Assembly (NCBI GenBank): GCA_041691815.1
Contig: JBEPTZ010000071.1
Coordinates: 1-22,025, forward strand
DNA from: 70-18 sp041691815
GTDB lineage: Bacteria > Pseudomonadota > Alphaproteobacteria > Acetobacterales > Acetobacteraceae
DNA length: 22,025 nucleotides
Direction: 5' to 3'
The notes under the pieces are model-generated. The model ran no database searches and had not been told where the DNA came from. It worked only from the letters and a program-made list of their open reading frames with translations. Of the stretch, positions 13,111 through 21,093 are shown one piece after another (the first letter of the stretch is position 1; every line of letters starts with the position of its first letter). The position numbers and the translations under genes are program-made.

Positions 13111-14172
13111 ATGGTGCAATTCACCAGACGACAGACGCTGGCCGGCGCCGCCGGGCTGGCCGGCATGATCGGCCTGGGGGTACGGCCGGCCGGTGCCGCC
13201 GAATTGTCGGCGTATGAGAAGGCGCTGTACGAGAAGGCCAAGCCCGAGGGCGAGCTGACCTGGTACAGCGGCCAGTTGAATGCCGAGACCTCCGAGGCGG
13301 TCGGCCGGGCATTCACCGAGCGCTTTCCAGGGGTGAAGGTGAACGTGGTGCGCAGCACCTCGCAGGTGGCGTTCCAGCGGCTGTCGCAGGACATGCGCGC
13401 CGGTGCGGTGCAGTGCGACGTGTTCGCCTCCACCGTGTCGGGACATTTCTCGCTGCTGAAGCGCAAGAAGGAACTGACCCAGTTCCGGCCGCAGAGTGCC
13501 GACGGGCTGATCGACATGCTGAAGGTCGCCGACCCCGACAACTACTACCAGAGCGCCTATATGGGGCTGTACCTGCTGGCGTACAACACCAGCAAGGTGA
13601 AGGCCGAGGACGCGCCGAAGGTGTGGACCGACGTGCTGGACCCGAAATGGAAGGATCAGCTCGCGGTCGGCCACCCCGGCTATAGCGGTGCGATCGGAGT
13701 CTGGGCGGTGCAGATGCGCAAGATGTACGGCTGGGATTATTTCACCAAACTGGAACGCAACAAGCCGCTGATCGGCCGCTCCAGCCAGGACCCGGTGACC
13801 GCGCTGAATGCAGGCGAGCGCAGCGTGGGACTGGCGGTGCCGGTGGGCACCACGCTGCTGAGCGCCTCGCGCGGCAACCCGATCAAGCTGATCTATCCCA
13901 CCGACGGCACGCTGGCCACCGCGGCGCCGGCGGCGATCATCGCCAAGGCGCCGCATCCGAATGCCGCCAAGCTGTTCATGGAGTACATCACCAGCCCGTA
14001 CTACAGCGCGGTGATCAGCAAATACTTCAACGAGAGCCTGCGCGCCGATGTGCCGTCGGCCGCCGGCGCCGAACCGCTGGATAAGGTGAAGCTGATCGCA
14101 CCCACCGAGGAAGAGGCCGAGAAGCAGGTGCCGCAGGTGCGCGAGGCGTGGCGCGATACGTTCGGCGTGTAA
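13111..14172 (+). CDS. ABC transporter periplasmic binding protein, family 1 (Fe3+-type by similarity)
   Basis: A 353-residue solute-binding protein. The N-terminus carries a twin-arginine-like signal (FTRRQTLAGAAGLAGMIGLG) with a likely cleavage near AGAA-EL (residue ~30). The mature part follows the ferric-ion binding-protein fold (GELTWYSGQLNAETSEAV, RSTSQVAFQRLSQDMRAGAVQCDVF, IKLIYPTDGTLAT, APHPNAAKLFMEYITS). Iron binders have an adjacent tyrosine pair near residue 240-250; here that segment reads GLAVPVGTTLL, with no tyrosine. The YY at 145-146 lies far from that place. The ligand is therefore probably not Fe3+, and operon partners suggest an organic acid. The ATG at 13111 is preceded by AAGGA (13098-13102), eight bases away. 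Permease and ATPase genes follow immediately. Confidence 0.88.
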   Translation: MVQFTRRQTLAGAAGLAGMIGLGVRPAGAAELSAYEKALYEKAKPEGELTWYSGQLNAETSEAVGRAFTERFPGVKVNVVRSTSQVAFQRLSQDMRAGAVQCDVFASTVSGHFSLLKRKKELTQFRPQSADGLIDMLKVADPDNYYQSAYMGLYLLAYNTSKVKAEDAPKVWTDVLDPKWKDQLAVGHPGYSGAIGVWAVQMRKMYGWDYFTKLERNKPLIGRSSQDPVTALNAGERSVGLAVPVGTTLLSASRGNPIKLIYPTDGTLATAAPAAIIAKAPHPNAAKLFMEYITSPYYSAVISKYFNESLRADVPSAAGAEPLDKVKLIAPTEEEAEKQVPQVREAWRDTFGV

Positions 14173-14182
14173 GGGCGGCGCG

Positions 14183-15916
14183 ATGTCGCAGTTGCAGGCG
14201 CTGGCCCGCGCGCCGGCCAGGGCCGGGGTGTTGACCCGGCTCCGCTATCTGGAGCCGGTGACGCTGCTGTGGGCGGCGCTGGCGGTGGCGCTGGTGTTCC
14301 TGGTCGGCGCGCCGATGCTCAAGCTGCTGATCATCAGCTTCGAGGATGGCGAGACCGGGCGGTTCACGCTGGCCAACTACGCCATCGCCTATGGCCGCGC
14401 CCGCTACCTGGAGGCGCTGGGCAACTCGCTGATGCTGGGCACCGCCTCGGCGGCGATTGCCACGGTGCTGGCGGTGCCGATGGCCTGGGCGATGTCGCGC
14501 ACCGACATGCCGGGCAAGGGCTTCACCTGGGCGATGGTGCTGGGCGCCTTCGTGATGCCGCCGTATCTTGGGGCGATTGCCTGGATTCTGCTGGCCGGGC
14601 CGAATTCCGGCTTCATCAACCGGGCCTGGGTGTGGCTGACCGGGGCGGAGGGGCATCTGGTCAACGTCTACAGCTTCACCGGGCTGGCGGTGGTGATCGC
14701 GTTGCATTCGTTTCCGCTGGTGTTCATCTTCGTGAAGAGTGCGCTCGACCTGGTGTCGTCGGAGATGGAGGACGCCGCCAATATCCTGGGCGCCAATACC
14801 CGGCAGACGATGCGCAAGGTGACCTTGCCGCTGGTCGGGCCGGCGATCATCGCCGGGTTCATCGTGATTTTCCTGGAGACCATCGCACTGTTCGGTACGC
14901 CAGCGATTTTGGGGATTCCGGCGCGGTTCAACGTGGTGACGACGCAGCTTTGGCAGTTCTTCGAGTATCCGACGCGGGTCGAGGTGGCGGCGGCCTATGC
15001 GATGCCGCTGCTCGGCATCACCGTGCTGCTGATCGTGGTGCAGAAGCTGATGCTGTCGCGCAAGGGCTTCGTGTCGCAGACCGGCAAGGGCGGCGAGCGG
15101 CGGATGATCGCACTGGGGCGGATGCGCTGGGTGGCGTTCGGCTGGTGTGCGGCGATCGGCAGCCTTTCGGTGCTGCTGCCGCTGCTGGTGCTGTTGCAGG
15201 CCAGCTTTGCCAAGGCCTGGGGGCGCGGGTTCAGCCTGTCGAACCTGACCTTGCGCAACTACTACTATCTGATCTTCGAGCACGAGATGGCGTTGCAGTC
15301 GATCTGGAACACGCTGTGGTTCTCGGCGGCGGCCGCGACGCTGGCCGCGGTGCTGGCGCTGTTCGTCGCCTATGTGTCGCACCGCAAGCTGGTGCCGTTC
15401 GCCGAGGTGCTGGGGTTTTTCGCGATGGCGCCGTTCGTGATCCCGGGGATCGTGATGGCAATCGGGTTCTATGCGGCGTATGCGGCGCCACCGCTGGCGC
15501 TGTATGGCACGGCGGCGCTGGTGATCCTGGCGTTCACCGCGCGGTTCCTGCCGATCGCCTATGCCAACGCGCATGCCGCGGTGCGCTCGGTGCATCCGGA
15601 GATGGAGGAGGCGGCGCGGATTCTCGGCTGCGGGCGGGGGCGGGCGATTCTGGCGGTGACCGCGCCGTTGATTCGGCGCAGCCTGCTGGGCGGCTGGCTG
15701 ATCGTGTTCATCGTCGCCTCGCGCGAGCTGTCGGCGGCGATATTCCTGGTGGGACCGCAGACGCGGACCATGTCGGTTTTGTTGTACGACCTCAGCGAGG
15801 CGGGGAATTTCGAGGTTCTGGCGGCGTTTGGCGGAATTCTGCTGGCCATCACCTTGGTATTGGTGGTGATTGGGATGAAACTGGCGGGGCGTGATTTCAT
15901 GTTGCGGAGAAACTGA
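14183..15916 (+). CDS. ABC transporter permease, fused two-unit (Fe3+/thiamine-type)
   Basis: A 577-residue inner-membrane protein made of two joined permease units, about twelve membrane segments in all; the first is roughly residues 28-50 (LLWAALAVALVFLVG). Each unit has the cytoplasmic EAA loop that contacts the ATPase: EMEDAANILGANTRQTMRKVTLPL from E194 and EMEEAARILGCGRGRAILAVTAPL from E473. The second unit begins near the basic linker at ~300-315 (GKGGERRMIALGRMRW). The fusion is normal for FbpB/AfuB-type permeases. The start ATG lies ten bases after the binding-protein stop with only a weak GGGCGG-like ribosome site, so expression may depend on read-through from the gene ahead. It forms the channel of the importer. 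Confidence 0.92.
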   Translation: MSQLQALARAPARAGVLTRLRYLEPVTLLWAALAVALVFLVGAPMLKLLIISFEDGETGRFTLANYAIAYGRARYLEALGNSLMLGTASAAIATVLAVPMAWAMSRTDMPGKGFTWAMVLGAFVMPPYLGAIAWILLAGPNSGFINRAWVWLTGAEGHLVNVYSFTGLAVVIALHSFPLVFIFVKSALDLVSSEMEDAANILGANTRQTMRKVTLPLVGPAIIAGFIVIFLETIALFGTPAILGIPARFNVVTTQLWQFFEYPTRVEVAAAYAMPLLGITVLLIVVQKLMLSRKGFVSQTGKGGERRMIALGRMRWVAFGWCAAIGSLSVLLPLLVLLQASFAKAWGRGFSLSNLTLRNYYYLIFEHEMALQSIWNTLWFSAAAATLAAVLALFVAYVSHRKLVPFAEVLGFFAMAPFVIPGIVMAIGFYAAYAAPPLALYGTAALVILAFTARFLPIAYANAHAAVRSVHPEMEEAARILGCGRGRAILAVTAPLIRRSLLGGWLIVFIVASRELSAAIFLVGPQTRTMSVLLYDLSEAGNFEVLAAFGGILLAITLVLVVIGMKLAGRDFMLRRN

Positions 15917-15918
15917 GC

Positions 15919-16986
15919 ATGTCTCGACTCGCCCTGCGCGGCTTGACCAAGGCCTATGGCAGCCTGAACGTGGTGGATGGCGTCGATCTGGAGCTGGAGG
16001 AGGGCGAGTTCGTCTCGCTGCTCGGGCCGTCCGGCTGCGGCAAGACCACGACACTCAGGATGATCGCCGGCTTCGTGCCGCCGACCGCCGGCAGCATCGA
16101 GATGGAAGGCCAGGTGCTGTCCTCGGCGCATAGCGTGCTGCCGCCGGAGCGACGGCAGATGTCGATGATTTTCCAGAGTTACGCGATCTGGCCGAACATG
16201 ACGGTGGCGGAGAACGTCGCCTTCGGGCTGAAGTTGCGCAAGCTGTCGGGCGCCGAGGTGAAGCGGCGGACCGAGGAAATGTTGGACGTGGTGCAACTGG
16301 GGCACCTGGCGGGGCGCTATCCGGCGGAGCTTTCCGGCGGCCAGCAGCAGCGGGTGGCGCTGGCGCGGGCGATCGTGGTGAAGCCGTCGGTGCTGCTGCT
16401 GGATGAGCCGCTGTCGAACCTCGATGCCAATCTGCGTGAGGAGATGCGTTTCGAGATCCGTCGGCTGCACGACGAGTTCCGTATCACCACGGTGTATGTG
16501 ACGCACGACCAGTCCGAGGCGATGGCGACCTCGGACCGGATCGCGGTGATGAATGCCGGGCGGATCGAGCAGGTGGCGCCGCCGCATTTGCTGTATACCC
16601 GGCCGAAGACACGGTTCGTCGCCGGGTTCATCGGGCGGACCAACCTGCTGGAGGCGCGACTCGAGGGCGGCCAGATCGGTTTTGGCGGGTTCGCGATGAC
16701 CTCGGCGGAGATCGATCTGTCGGCGGCGAACGGGCGGGCGAGCGGGCTGTTCTCGATCCGCCCGCGCGGGATTGTGCTGCACGAGCAGGCGCCGGCGAAC
16801 GCCGCGGGTATGATGGCGGCGACGATCACCGGGCGCACCTATCTGGGCGACAGCTGGGATTACAGCGTGGTAGGCCGCGAGGGCGGGCTGGTGCTGCGGG
16901 TGGCGGCGCCGCCGCTGCAAGTGCTGGAGGTCGGCCTGCCGGTGTGGCTGGAGTTCGATCCGCGGCAGATGGCGCTGGTGGAGTAG
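15919..16986 (+). CDS. ABC transporter ATP-binding protein (FbpC/PotA type)
   Basis: A 355-residue ATPase of the importer. Walker A GPSGCGKTT is at 36-44, the Q-loop glutamine at Q86 (IFQSYAIWPNMTV), the signature LSGGQQQRVALARA at 138-151, Walker B LLLDEP at 159-164 with the D-loop SNLDA, and the switch histidine H196 (VYVTHDQSEA). The last ~110 residues form a TOBE-type domain (SIRPRGIVL, ATITGRTYLGDSWDYSV) as in spermidine, iron and sugar importers. The ATG starts two bases after the permease stop, with GGAG about ten bases ahead, so the two are co-translated. It ends the operon; the next gene, 114 bases on, is unrelated in function. Confidence 0.93.
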   Translation: MSRLALRGLTKAYGSLNVVDGVDLELEEGEFVSLLGPSGCGKTTTLRMIAGFVPPTAGSIEMEGQVLSSAHSVLPPERRQMSMIFQSYAIWPNMTVAENVAFGLKLRKLSGAEVKRRTEEMLDVVQLGHLAGRYPAELSGGQQQRVALARAIVVKPSVLLLDEPLSNLDANLREEMRFEIRRLHDEFRITTVYVTHDQSEAMATSDRIAVMNAGRIEQVAPPHLLYTRPKTRFVAGFIGRTNLLEARLEGGQIGFGGFAMTSAEIDLSAANGRASGLFSIRPRGIVLHEQAPANAAGMMAATITGRTYLGDSWDYSVVGREGGLVLRVAAPPLQVLEVGLPVWLEFDPRQMALVE

Positions 16987-17100
16987 TACCGCGCAGGGCT
17001 GACCGGAGACCAGCGCGGCGGTTCATCCGAAATCCTGCTTGCCGGGGGCGGCACATCGGCGAATGATAAGGTTCGTAACACGCGGTTGGCGTAGAACCCC

Positions 17101-18207
17101 ATGCCCGGATATGCCGCAACATCGAGTCTGGAGCCGTCGGAGCGCGGGCGGATAACACCGCCGAGCTTTGCCGCGGTTGATCTGGGCACCAATAATTGTC
17201 GCCTGCTGGTCGGCACGCCGACGCGGGACGGGTTTCGTGTGCTGGACAGCTTCAGCCGGATCGTGCGGCTGGGCGAAGGGCTGCAGGCCAGCGGCCGACT
17301 CGGCGACGAGGCAATGGAGCGGGCGATGGTGGCGCTGCATTGCTGCGCCCAGCGGATCGCCCGGCGGGACGTGCGTGGGCTGCGGGCGATCGCCACCGAG
17401 GCTTGCCGGCAGGCGGAGAATGGCGGCGCGTTTCTCGCCCGCATCCGTGCCGAAACCGGGCTGCCGGTGGCGGCGATCACCACCCGCGAGGAGGTGGAAC
17501 TGGCGCTGGAGAGTTGCGCGCCGCTGCTTGCCGGCGATGGGCGGCGGGCGCTGCTGTTCGATATCGGCGGCGGCTCGACCGAGTTGGCCTGGGTGCGGCT
17601 CGGCGAGGGCGCGCCACGGGTGATCGGCCATGTGTCGCTGCCGGTGGGCATCATCACGCTGTTCGAGCGATATGGCGAGCAGGCACAGACCGAGGCCGGA
17701 TTCGCCGCGATGGTCGACGACGTGGTGGCGCGGCTGCGCGGGTTCGAGGCGGTGCATTGCATCGGCCATGAGATCCGCCAGGGCGGGGTGCGGCTGCTCG
17801 GAACTTCAGGGACCGTGACAACTTTGGCGGGTATCGTGCTGGATTTGCCGCGCTATTCGCGTGCGGCGGTGGACGGTGTGGTGCTGCTGCATCGCGAGGC
17901 GGCGGCGGCGGTGGAGCGGTTGCGGGCGCTGGGCTCGGCCGGGCGGGCGGCGCATTGCTGCGTCGGGACGGAGCGGGCCGACTCGGTGCTGCCGGGCTGC
18001 GCGATTTTCGCGGCGATCCAGCAGCTTTGGCCGGCGCCGCAGGTGGTGGTGGCCGATCGCGGGCTGCGCGAAGGCATGCTGCTGCGGATGATGCGCGCCG
18101 AGCGCTCGGGGCCGCGGCGGCGGCCGGCATGCGGCGAGGCAGCCTTGCATGGTGGCGGCGATGCCTGGCGGGTGCCGGCCATGGCCCATCCGCCGGCGGA
18201 TGCCTGA
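17101..18207 (+). CDS. Ppx/GppA phosphatase family protein
   Basis: A 368-residue member of the exopolyphosphatase / guanosine pentaphosphatase family, acting on polyphosphate or (p)ppGpp-type substrates in the cytoplasm. ASKHA-fold motifs are visible: phosphate loop 1 FAAVDLGTNNCRLLV (23-37), IATEACRQAENG (97-108), the catalytic glutamate region TTREEVELAL with E130, phosphate loop 2 LLFDIGGGSTELAW (151-164) and GTSGTVTTLAGI further on. It has only the core two domains, the short alphaproteobacterial form, with a low-complexity C-terminal tail. The ATG at 17101 has no clear ribosome site, but nothing upstream fits better. In relatives I remember rlmE following this gene; here an istB fragment follows instead. 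Ppx versus GppA cannot be separated by eye. Confidence 0.85.
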   Translation: MPGYAATSSLEPSERGRITPPSFAAVDLGTNNCRLLVGTPTRDGFRVLDSFSRIVRLGEGLQASGRLGDEAMERAMVALHCCAQRIARRDVRGLRAIATEACRQAENGGAFLARIRAETGLPVAAITTREEVELALESCAPLLAGDGRRALLFDIGGGSTELAWVRLGEGAPRVIGHVSLPVGIITLFERYGEQAQTEAGFAAMVDDVVARLRGFEAVHCIGHEIRQGGVRLLGTSGTVTTLAGIVLDLPRYSRAAVDGVVLLHREAAAAVERLRALGSAGRAAHCCVGTERADSVLPGCAIFAAIQQLWPAPQVVVADRGLREGMLLRMMRAERSGPRRRPACGEAALHGGGDAWRVPAMAHPPADA

Positions 18208-18232
18208 GCGCCTGGCTGAAACTGCCGCGATG

Positions 18233-18349
18233 CCGGCGCAGGCTTTCGCCTTTCAGCGCGATGCGGTGAGCGTTGCCGATGATGTGGTGCCAGCGATCGA
18301 TCGGCGCCTGGCTGGTGGTGAGCAGCGGCCCGGCATTGGAGCGTTCTTC
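18233..18349 (-). pseudogene. istB: Fragment of IS21-family transposition helper IstB
   Basis: On the minus strand, VEERSN-AGPLLTTSQAPIDRWHHIIG (18349-18275) runs directly into NAHRIALKGESLRRHRG (from 18274). Both parts match the C-terminal end of IstB ATP-binding proteins, in which I remember 'TSQLPVDRWHEVIG', then about 14 residues (DPTLADAILDRLVH), then 'NAHRIELKGESLRR'. Those intervening residues are missing, which implies an in-frame 42-base deletion. No start, Walker motifs, istA or terminal repeats are seen nearby, so this is a decayed remnant. The remainder of the 293-base gap between the Ppx and GNAT genes (18208-18500) shows no other feature I recognise. Confidence 0.7.
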
Positions 18350-18500
18350 GACACTCCCCGGCACGTCGCGCTGCTGCCCGGCCGCCAGCGGCTCTGACCG
18401 TCGCAGCCGGTCCGCAAGGTGATCGGGCCGACACTCGACAGACGCTCGCCGGCGAGCGGGCAGCATCAGCCGCCGGCGATTTCGCCCGCAGCCGCCATCG

Positions 18501-19079
18501 TCACAATGTCGCCGAGGTCGCCCGCGCCAGCTTGTCGATCGGCGACCAGACATAGGCGGTCTGCACCACCAACTCGCCACCAACCCGGATGGTGGCCTCG
18601 GCGGCCGGCTTGCCGCCGAGATGGGCGTAGAACCAACGGCTGGGGTTGTCGCGCAGCACCCATACGAAGGCCGAAGCGCAGCCATCCGCCGCCAGCCGGG
18701 TCGCGGCGGCCCGCATCAGGCGGCGGCCCAGGCCACGGTCGCGCCAATCATCGAGGACATACAGGGTTTCAATCTCGCCCTCGGCCGGTGCCACCATGCC
18801 GGTGCGCTGCCGCGCCGGGCCGACGGTCAGGAAGCCAACCACCTGCGGGCTGCGCGCGCCTTCCTGCCCTGGCGGCAGATCGGGGCCGGAGGCGACGGCC
18901 ACATGCACCCCGAATCCGGAGCGGATCGCCTCCTCGTACTGCGCCGCATGGCGAACCGCGGAGAGCCTGGCCAGATAGGCGTCAGGCAGGATGCCGGGAT
19001 AGGCGCTGCGCCAGGCGGTCACGTGCACCAGGCCGATGGCCGCGGCATCGGCCGGCCGGGCGCGGCGGATGCTGATCAC
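18501..19079 (-). CDS. GNAT family N-acetyltransferase
   Basis: A 192-residue acetyl-CoA-dependent acetyltransferase. The N-terminal strand is ISIRRARPADAAAIGLVHVTAWRSAYPGILPD, a form typical of RimI/YesJ-like GNATs. Motif A is IETLYVLDDWRDRGLGRRLM (103-122) with the R-x-x-G-x-G pyrophosphate loop, and motif B is FVWVLRDNPSRWFYAHLGG. The acceptor is unknown. The start is GTG at 19079, supported by GGGAGG (19086-19091) six bases upstream. That GTG overlaps the stop of the RsmB-like gene (GTGA, 19079-19076), so it is probably the last, translationally coupled gene of the guaB operon. The istB scar lies downstream. Confidence 0.87.
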   Translation of the reverse strand: MISIRRARPADAAAIGLVHVTAWRSAYPGILPDAYLARLSAVRHAAQYEEAIRSGFGVHVAVASGPDLPPGQEGARSPQVVGFLTVGPARQRTGMVAPAEGEIETLYVLDDWRDRGLGRRLMRAAATRLAADGCASAFVWVLRDNPSRWFYAHLGGKPAAEATIRVGGELVVQTAYVWSPIDKLARATSATL

Positions 19080-20407
19080 CTGGCACCTCCCGCCGACTCT
19101 CCTCCGTTGCGCTGCAGCACCGCGCCGAAAAATCCGTCCGTGCCATGCTGCCGGGGGGTCAGCCGAAGATACGGCCCCTCGCATGGCGGCGGGCCGGCCA
19201 GAAAGGCGGCTTCGGGCCAGGACTGGGCCAGCGGCACCAGGGCAAATTCCGGATGGGCGGCGAGAAAGGCTTCCACCTGGGCCTCATTCTCCTGCGGCAA
19301 CAGCGAGCAGGTAGCATAGACCAGCCGCCCGCCGGCGCGAACCAGCGGCGCCGCCGCCTCCAGGATGCCGGCCTGCTTGTCCACCAGTTCCAGCAGGTCC
19401 CGCTCGACCAGGCGGCTGCGGGCGTCGGGATTGCGCCGCCAGGTGCCGGTGCCGGTGCAGGGCGCGTCGACCAGCACCCGGTCGAAACTCGCCGCCCGCC
19501 GCTTGGCCCATTTGCTGCCGGGCTCGATCAGATGGCGCTCGACATTATGCACCCCGGCCCGCCGCAGCCGCCGAACCGCGCCGTCGAGCCGCGGCACCGA
19601 GACATCGCAGGCGACGATGTGGCCGCCATTCTGCATGGTCATCGCCAACGCCAGGGTTTTGCCGCCGGCACCGGCGCACCAGTCGACCACCCGCATCTGC
19701 GGCCGCGCGTCGACCAGGGCGGCGAGGATCTGGCTGCCCTCGTCCTGGATCTCCACCAGGCCCGACTGGAACGCCGCGCCCGAGGAGACCAGCCGCCGCC
19801 CGACGATGCGCAGCCCCCAGGGCGACAGTGGGGTGGGCGCGGCCTCGATCGATTCGCCGGCCAGTGCCGCAATTGCTTCGTCGCGGCTGCCCTTCAGGAT
19901 GTTCACCCGCAGGTCGAGCGGCGCCGGCTCGCCCATCGCCGCCATCTCGTCCTCCAGCGCGTCGCCAAAGCGGGCTTGCAGATGCGGCAGCACCCAGTCC
20001 GGCACCTCCAGCCGCACCGCCAGCGGCATCATCGGATGGTCGAGGGTGTGGGTCTCCAGCTGCCCCAGCATCGCCCGCTCGGCCTGGGTCAAATGCGTCG
20101 GGCCGAACTGGCCGCCGGCAAATCCCTGCGCCACGCCGTCCAGCGACCAGCCGGTCAGCAGCAACTGGGCCGCCACCAGCAGGCGCGGATTGGTCCGCCC
20201 GCCGGCCTGCTGCAACCACCAGTCCAGCCGCCGGCGGGCGCGGATCACCCCCCAGCAGCGCTCGGAGATCGAGCGCCGGTCACCGGAGCCGATGAAGCGG
20301 CGGTTGCGGAAGAAATCATTGGCCACCGCGTCGGCCGGCTTGCGCGGCGCGCCTTCGATCGCCGCCAGCAACTCGATGGCGGCGGCGATCCGTGCCGAGG
20401 GTGTCAC
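19076..20407 (-). CDS. RsmB-family RNA (cytosine-5)-methyltransferase
   Basis: A 443-residue SAM-dependent rRNA m5C methyltransferase of the RsmB/Sun/Nop2 family, which modifies C967 of 16S rRNA in E. coli. Motif I is VVDWCAGAGGKTLALA (240-255), the SAM acidic end is CDVSVPRL (267-274), motif IV is DAPCTGTGTWRRNPD with C317, and motif VI is YATCSLLPQENE with the catalytic C367. The N-terminus (5-65) is a reduced NusB-like helical region. The start is GTG at 20407, overlapping the dehalogenase stop by four bases (GTGA); an upstream extension in frame would cover coding sequence of that gene and looks unlike the family. The 16S C967 target is a family-based guess. Confidence 0.88.
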   Translation of the reverse strand: MTPSARIAAAIELLAAIEGAPRKPADAVANDFFRNRRFIGSGDRRSISERCWGVIRARRRLDWWLQQAGGRTNPRLLVAAQLLLTGWSLDGVAQGFAGGQFGPTHLTQAERAMLGQLETHTLDHPMMPLAVRLEVPDWVLPHLQARFGDALEDEMAAMGEPAPLDLRVNILKGSRDEAIAALAGESIEAAPTPLSPWGLRIVGRRLVSSGAAFQSGLVEIQDEGSQILAALVDARPQMRVVDWCAGAGGKTLALAMTMQNGGHIVACDVSVPRLDGAVRRLRRAGVHNVERHLIEPGSKWAKRRAASFDRVLVDAPCTGTGTWRRNPDARSRLVERDLLELVDKQAGILEAAAPLVRAGGRLVYATCSLLPQENEAQVEAFLAAHPEFALVPLAQSWPEAAFLAGPPPCEGPYLRLTPRQHGTDGFFGAVLQRNGGESAGGAR

Positions 20408-21093
20408 GCCGCCAGCACGCCCGGCAGCCCCGCGAGGTCGCGCAGTTCCAGCACGGTGCCGCGCAACCCATACTCGTCCGGCTGGCCGCTGCGGTTGATC
20501 CACACCACCCGGAAGCCGAAATTGCGCGCCCCGAACGCGTCCCATGCGTTGCTCGACATGAACGCCATGCGCGCCGCCGACAGCCCGAAGCGTCGCTCGG
20601 CCAGCGCGTAGACCCGCGGATCGGGCTTGAACACGCCGACTGCCTCGACGCTCAGCACGTCATCCAGCAGGTCGGCGATGCCGGCCGCCGCCACCCCCTC
20701 GGCCAGCATGGCGGGCGCGCCGTTGGACAGGATGGCCCGGGCGATGCCTTGGGCGCGCAACGCCGCCAACATCGCCGGCACTTCGGGGTACACCGAGAGC
20801 GTCCGGTAGGCCTGGGCCAGATCGGCCAGCAGGGCCGGATCGTCGACGCCGCGGCTGGCCGCCACGAACGCCAGCGCCTCGTCGGTCAGGGTGGCGAAGT
20901 CGCGGTGCTGCGCCGGCCCGCTGAGGCTGCGCACCATGCTGTATTCGATCTGCTTCTGCCGCCACGCCAGGCTCAGCGCCTGCCAGTCCGGCCCGATCCG
21001 GGTGGCATGGCGGGCCATCGCCGAATGCACATCCAGCAGCGTGCCATAAGCGTCGAAGATGCAGGCGCCGATATTGGCGAGCGTGGCGGGCAT
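20404..21093 (-). CDS. Haloacid dehalogenase, type II (L-2-haloacid dehalogenase)
   Basis: A 229-residue HAD-superfamily hydrolase. All residues known for L-2-haloacid dehalogenases appear: nucleophile D14 and T18 in FDAYGTLLD, R45 in AWRQKQIEYS, S123 and N124 in ILSNG, K156 in VGVFKPDPRVY, Y162, and S180/N182/D185 in MSSNAWDAFGA. The enzyme hydrolyses short 2-haloalkanoic acids to hydroxy acids with inversion, though natural substrates of chromosomal copies are often unknown. The ATG shares one base with the guaB stop (TGATG, 21095-21091) and its own stop overlaps the RsmB-like start. It therefore sits as an unexpected metabolic gene inside a housekeeping operon. Confidence 0.9.
   Translation of the reverse strand: MPATLANIGACIFDAYGTLLDVHSAMARHATRIGPDWQALSLAWRQKQIEYSMVRSLSGPAQHRDFATLTDEALAFVAASRGVDDPALLADLAQAYRTLSVYPEVPAMLAALRAQGIARAILSNGAPAMLAEGVAAAGIADLLDDVLSVEAVGVFKPDPRVYALAERRFGLSAARMAFMSSNAWDAFGARNFGFRVVWINRSGQPDEYGLRGTVLELRDLAGLPGVLAA

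Noticed and set aside
11358..13541. 727-codon open frame on the minus strand
   Set aside because: Antisense to the CoA-transferase, crotonase and binding-protein genes; low-complexity Arg/Ala/Gly translation without motifs.
14027..16054. 675-codon minus-strand frame and a 541-codon plus-strand frame over the permease gene
   Set aside because: Both are out-of-phase readings of the permease gene, which has two EAA loops and membrane segments in the correct frame.
13111..16986. Naming the importer genes fbpA, fbpB and fbpC
   Set aside because: Family similarity is clear, but the iron-binding tyrosine pair is missing and the operon partners are acyl-CoA enzymes, so iron-specific symbols would mislead.
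16989..17018. Terminator hairpin after the ABC operon (CCGCGC / GCGCGG)
   Set aside because: The six-base arms are 18 bases apart and no T-tract follows; not distinguishable from chance here.
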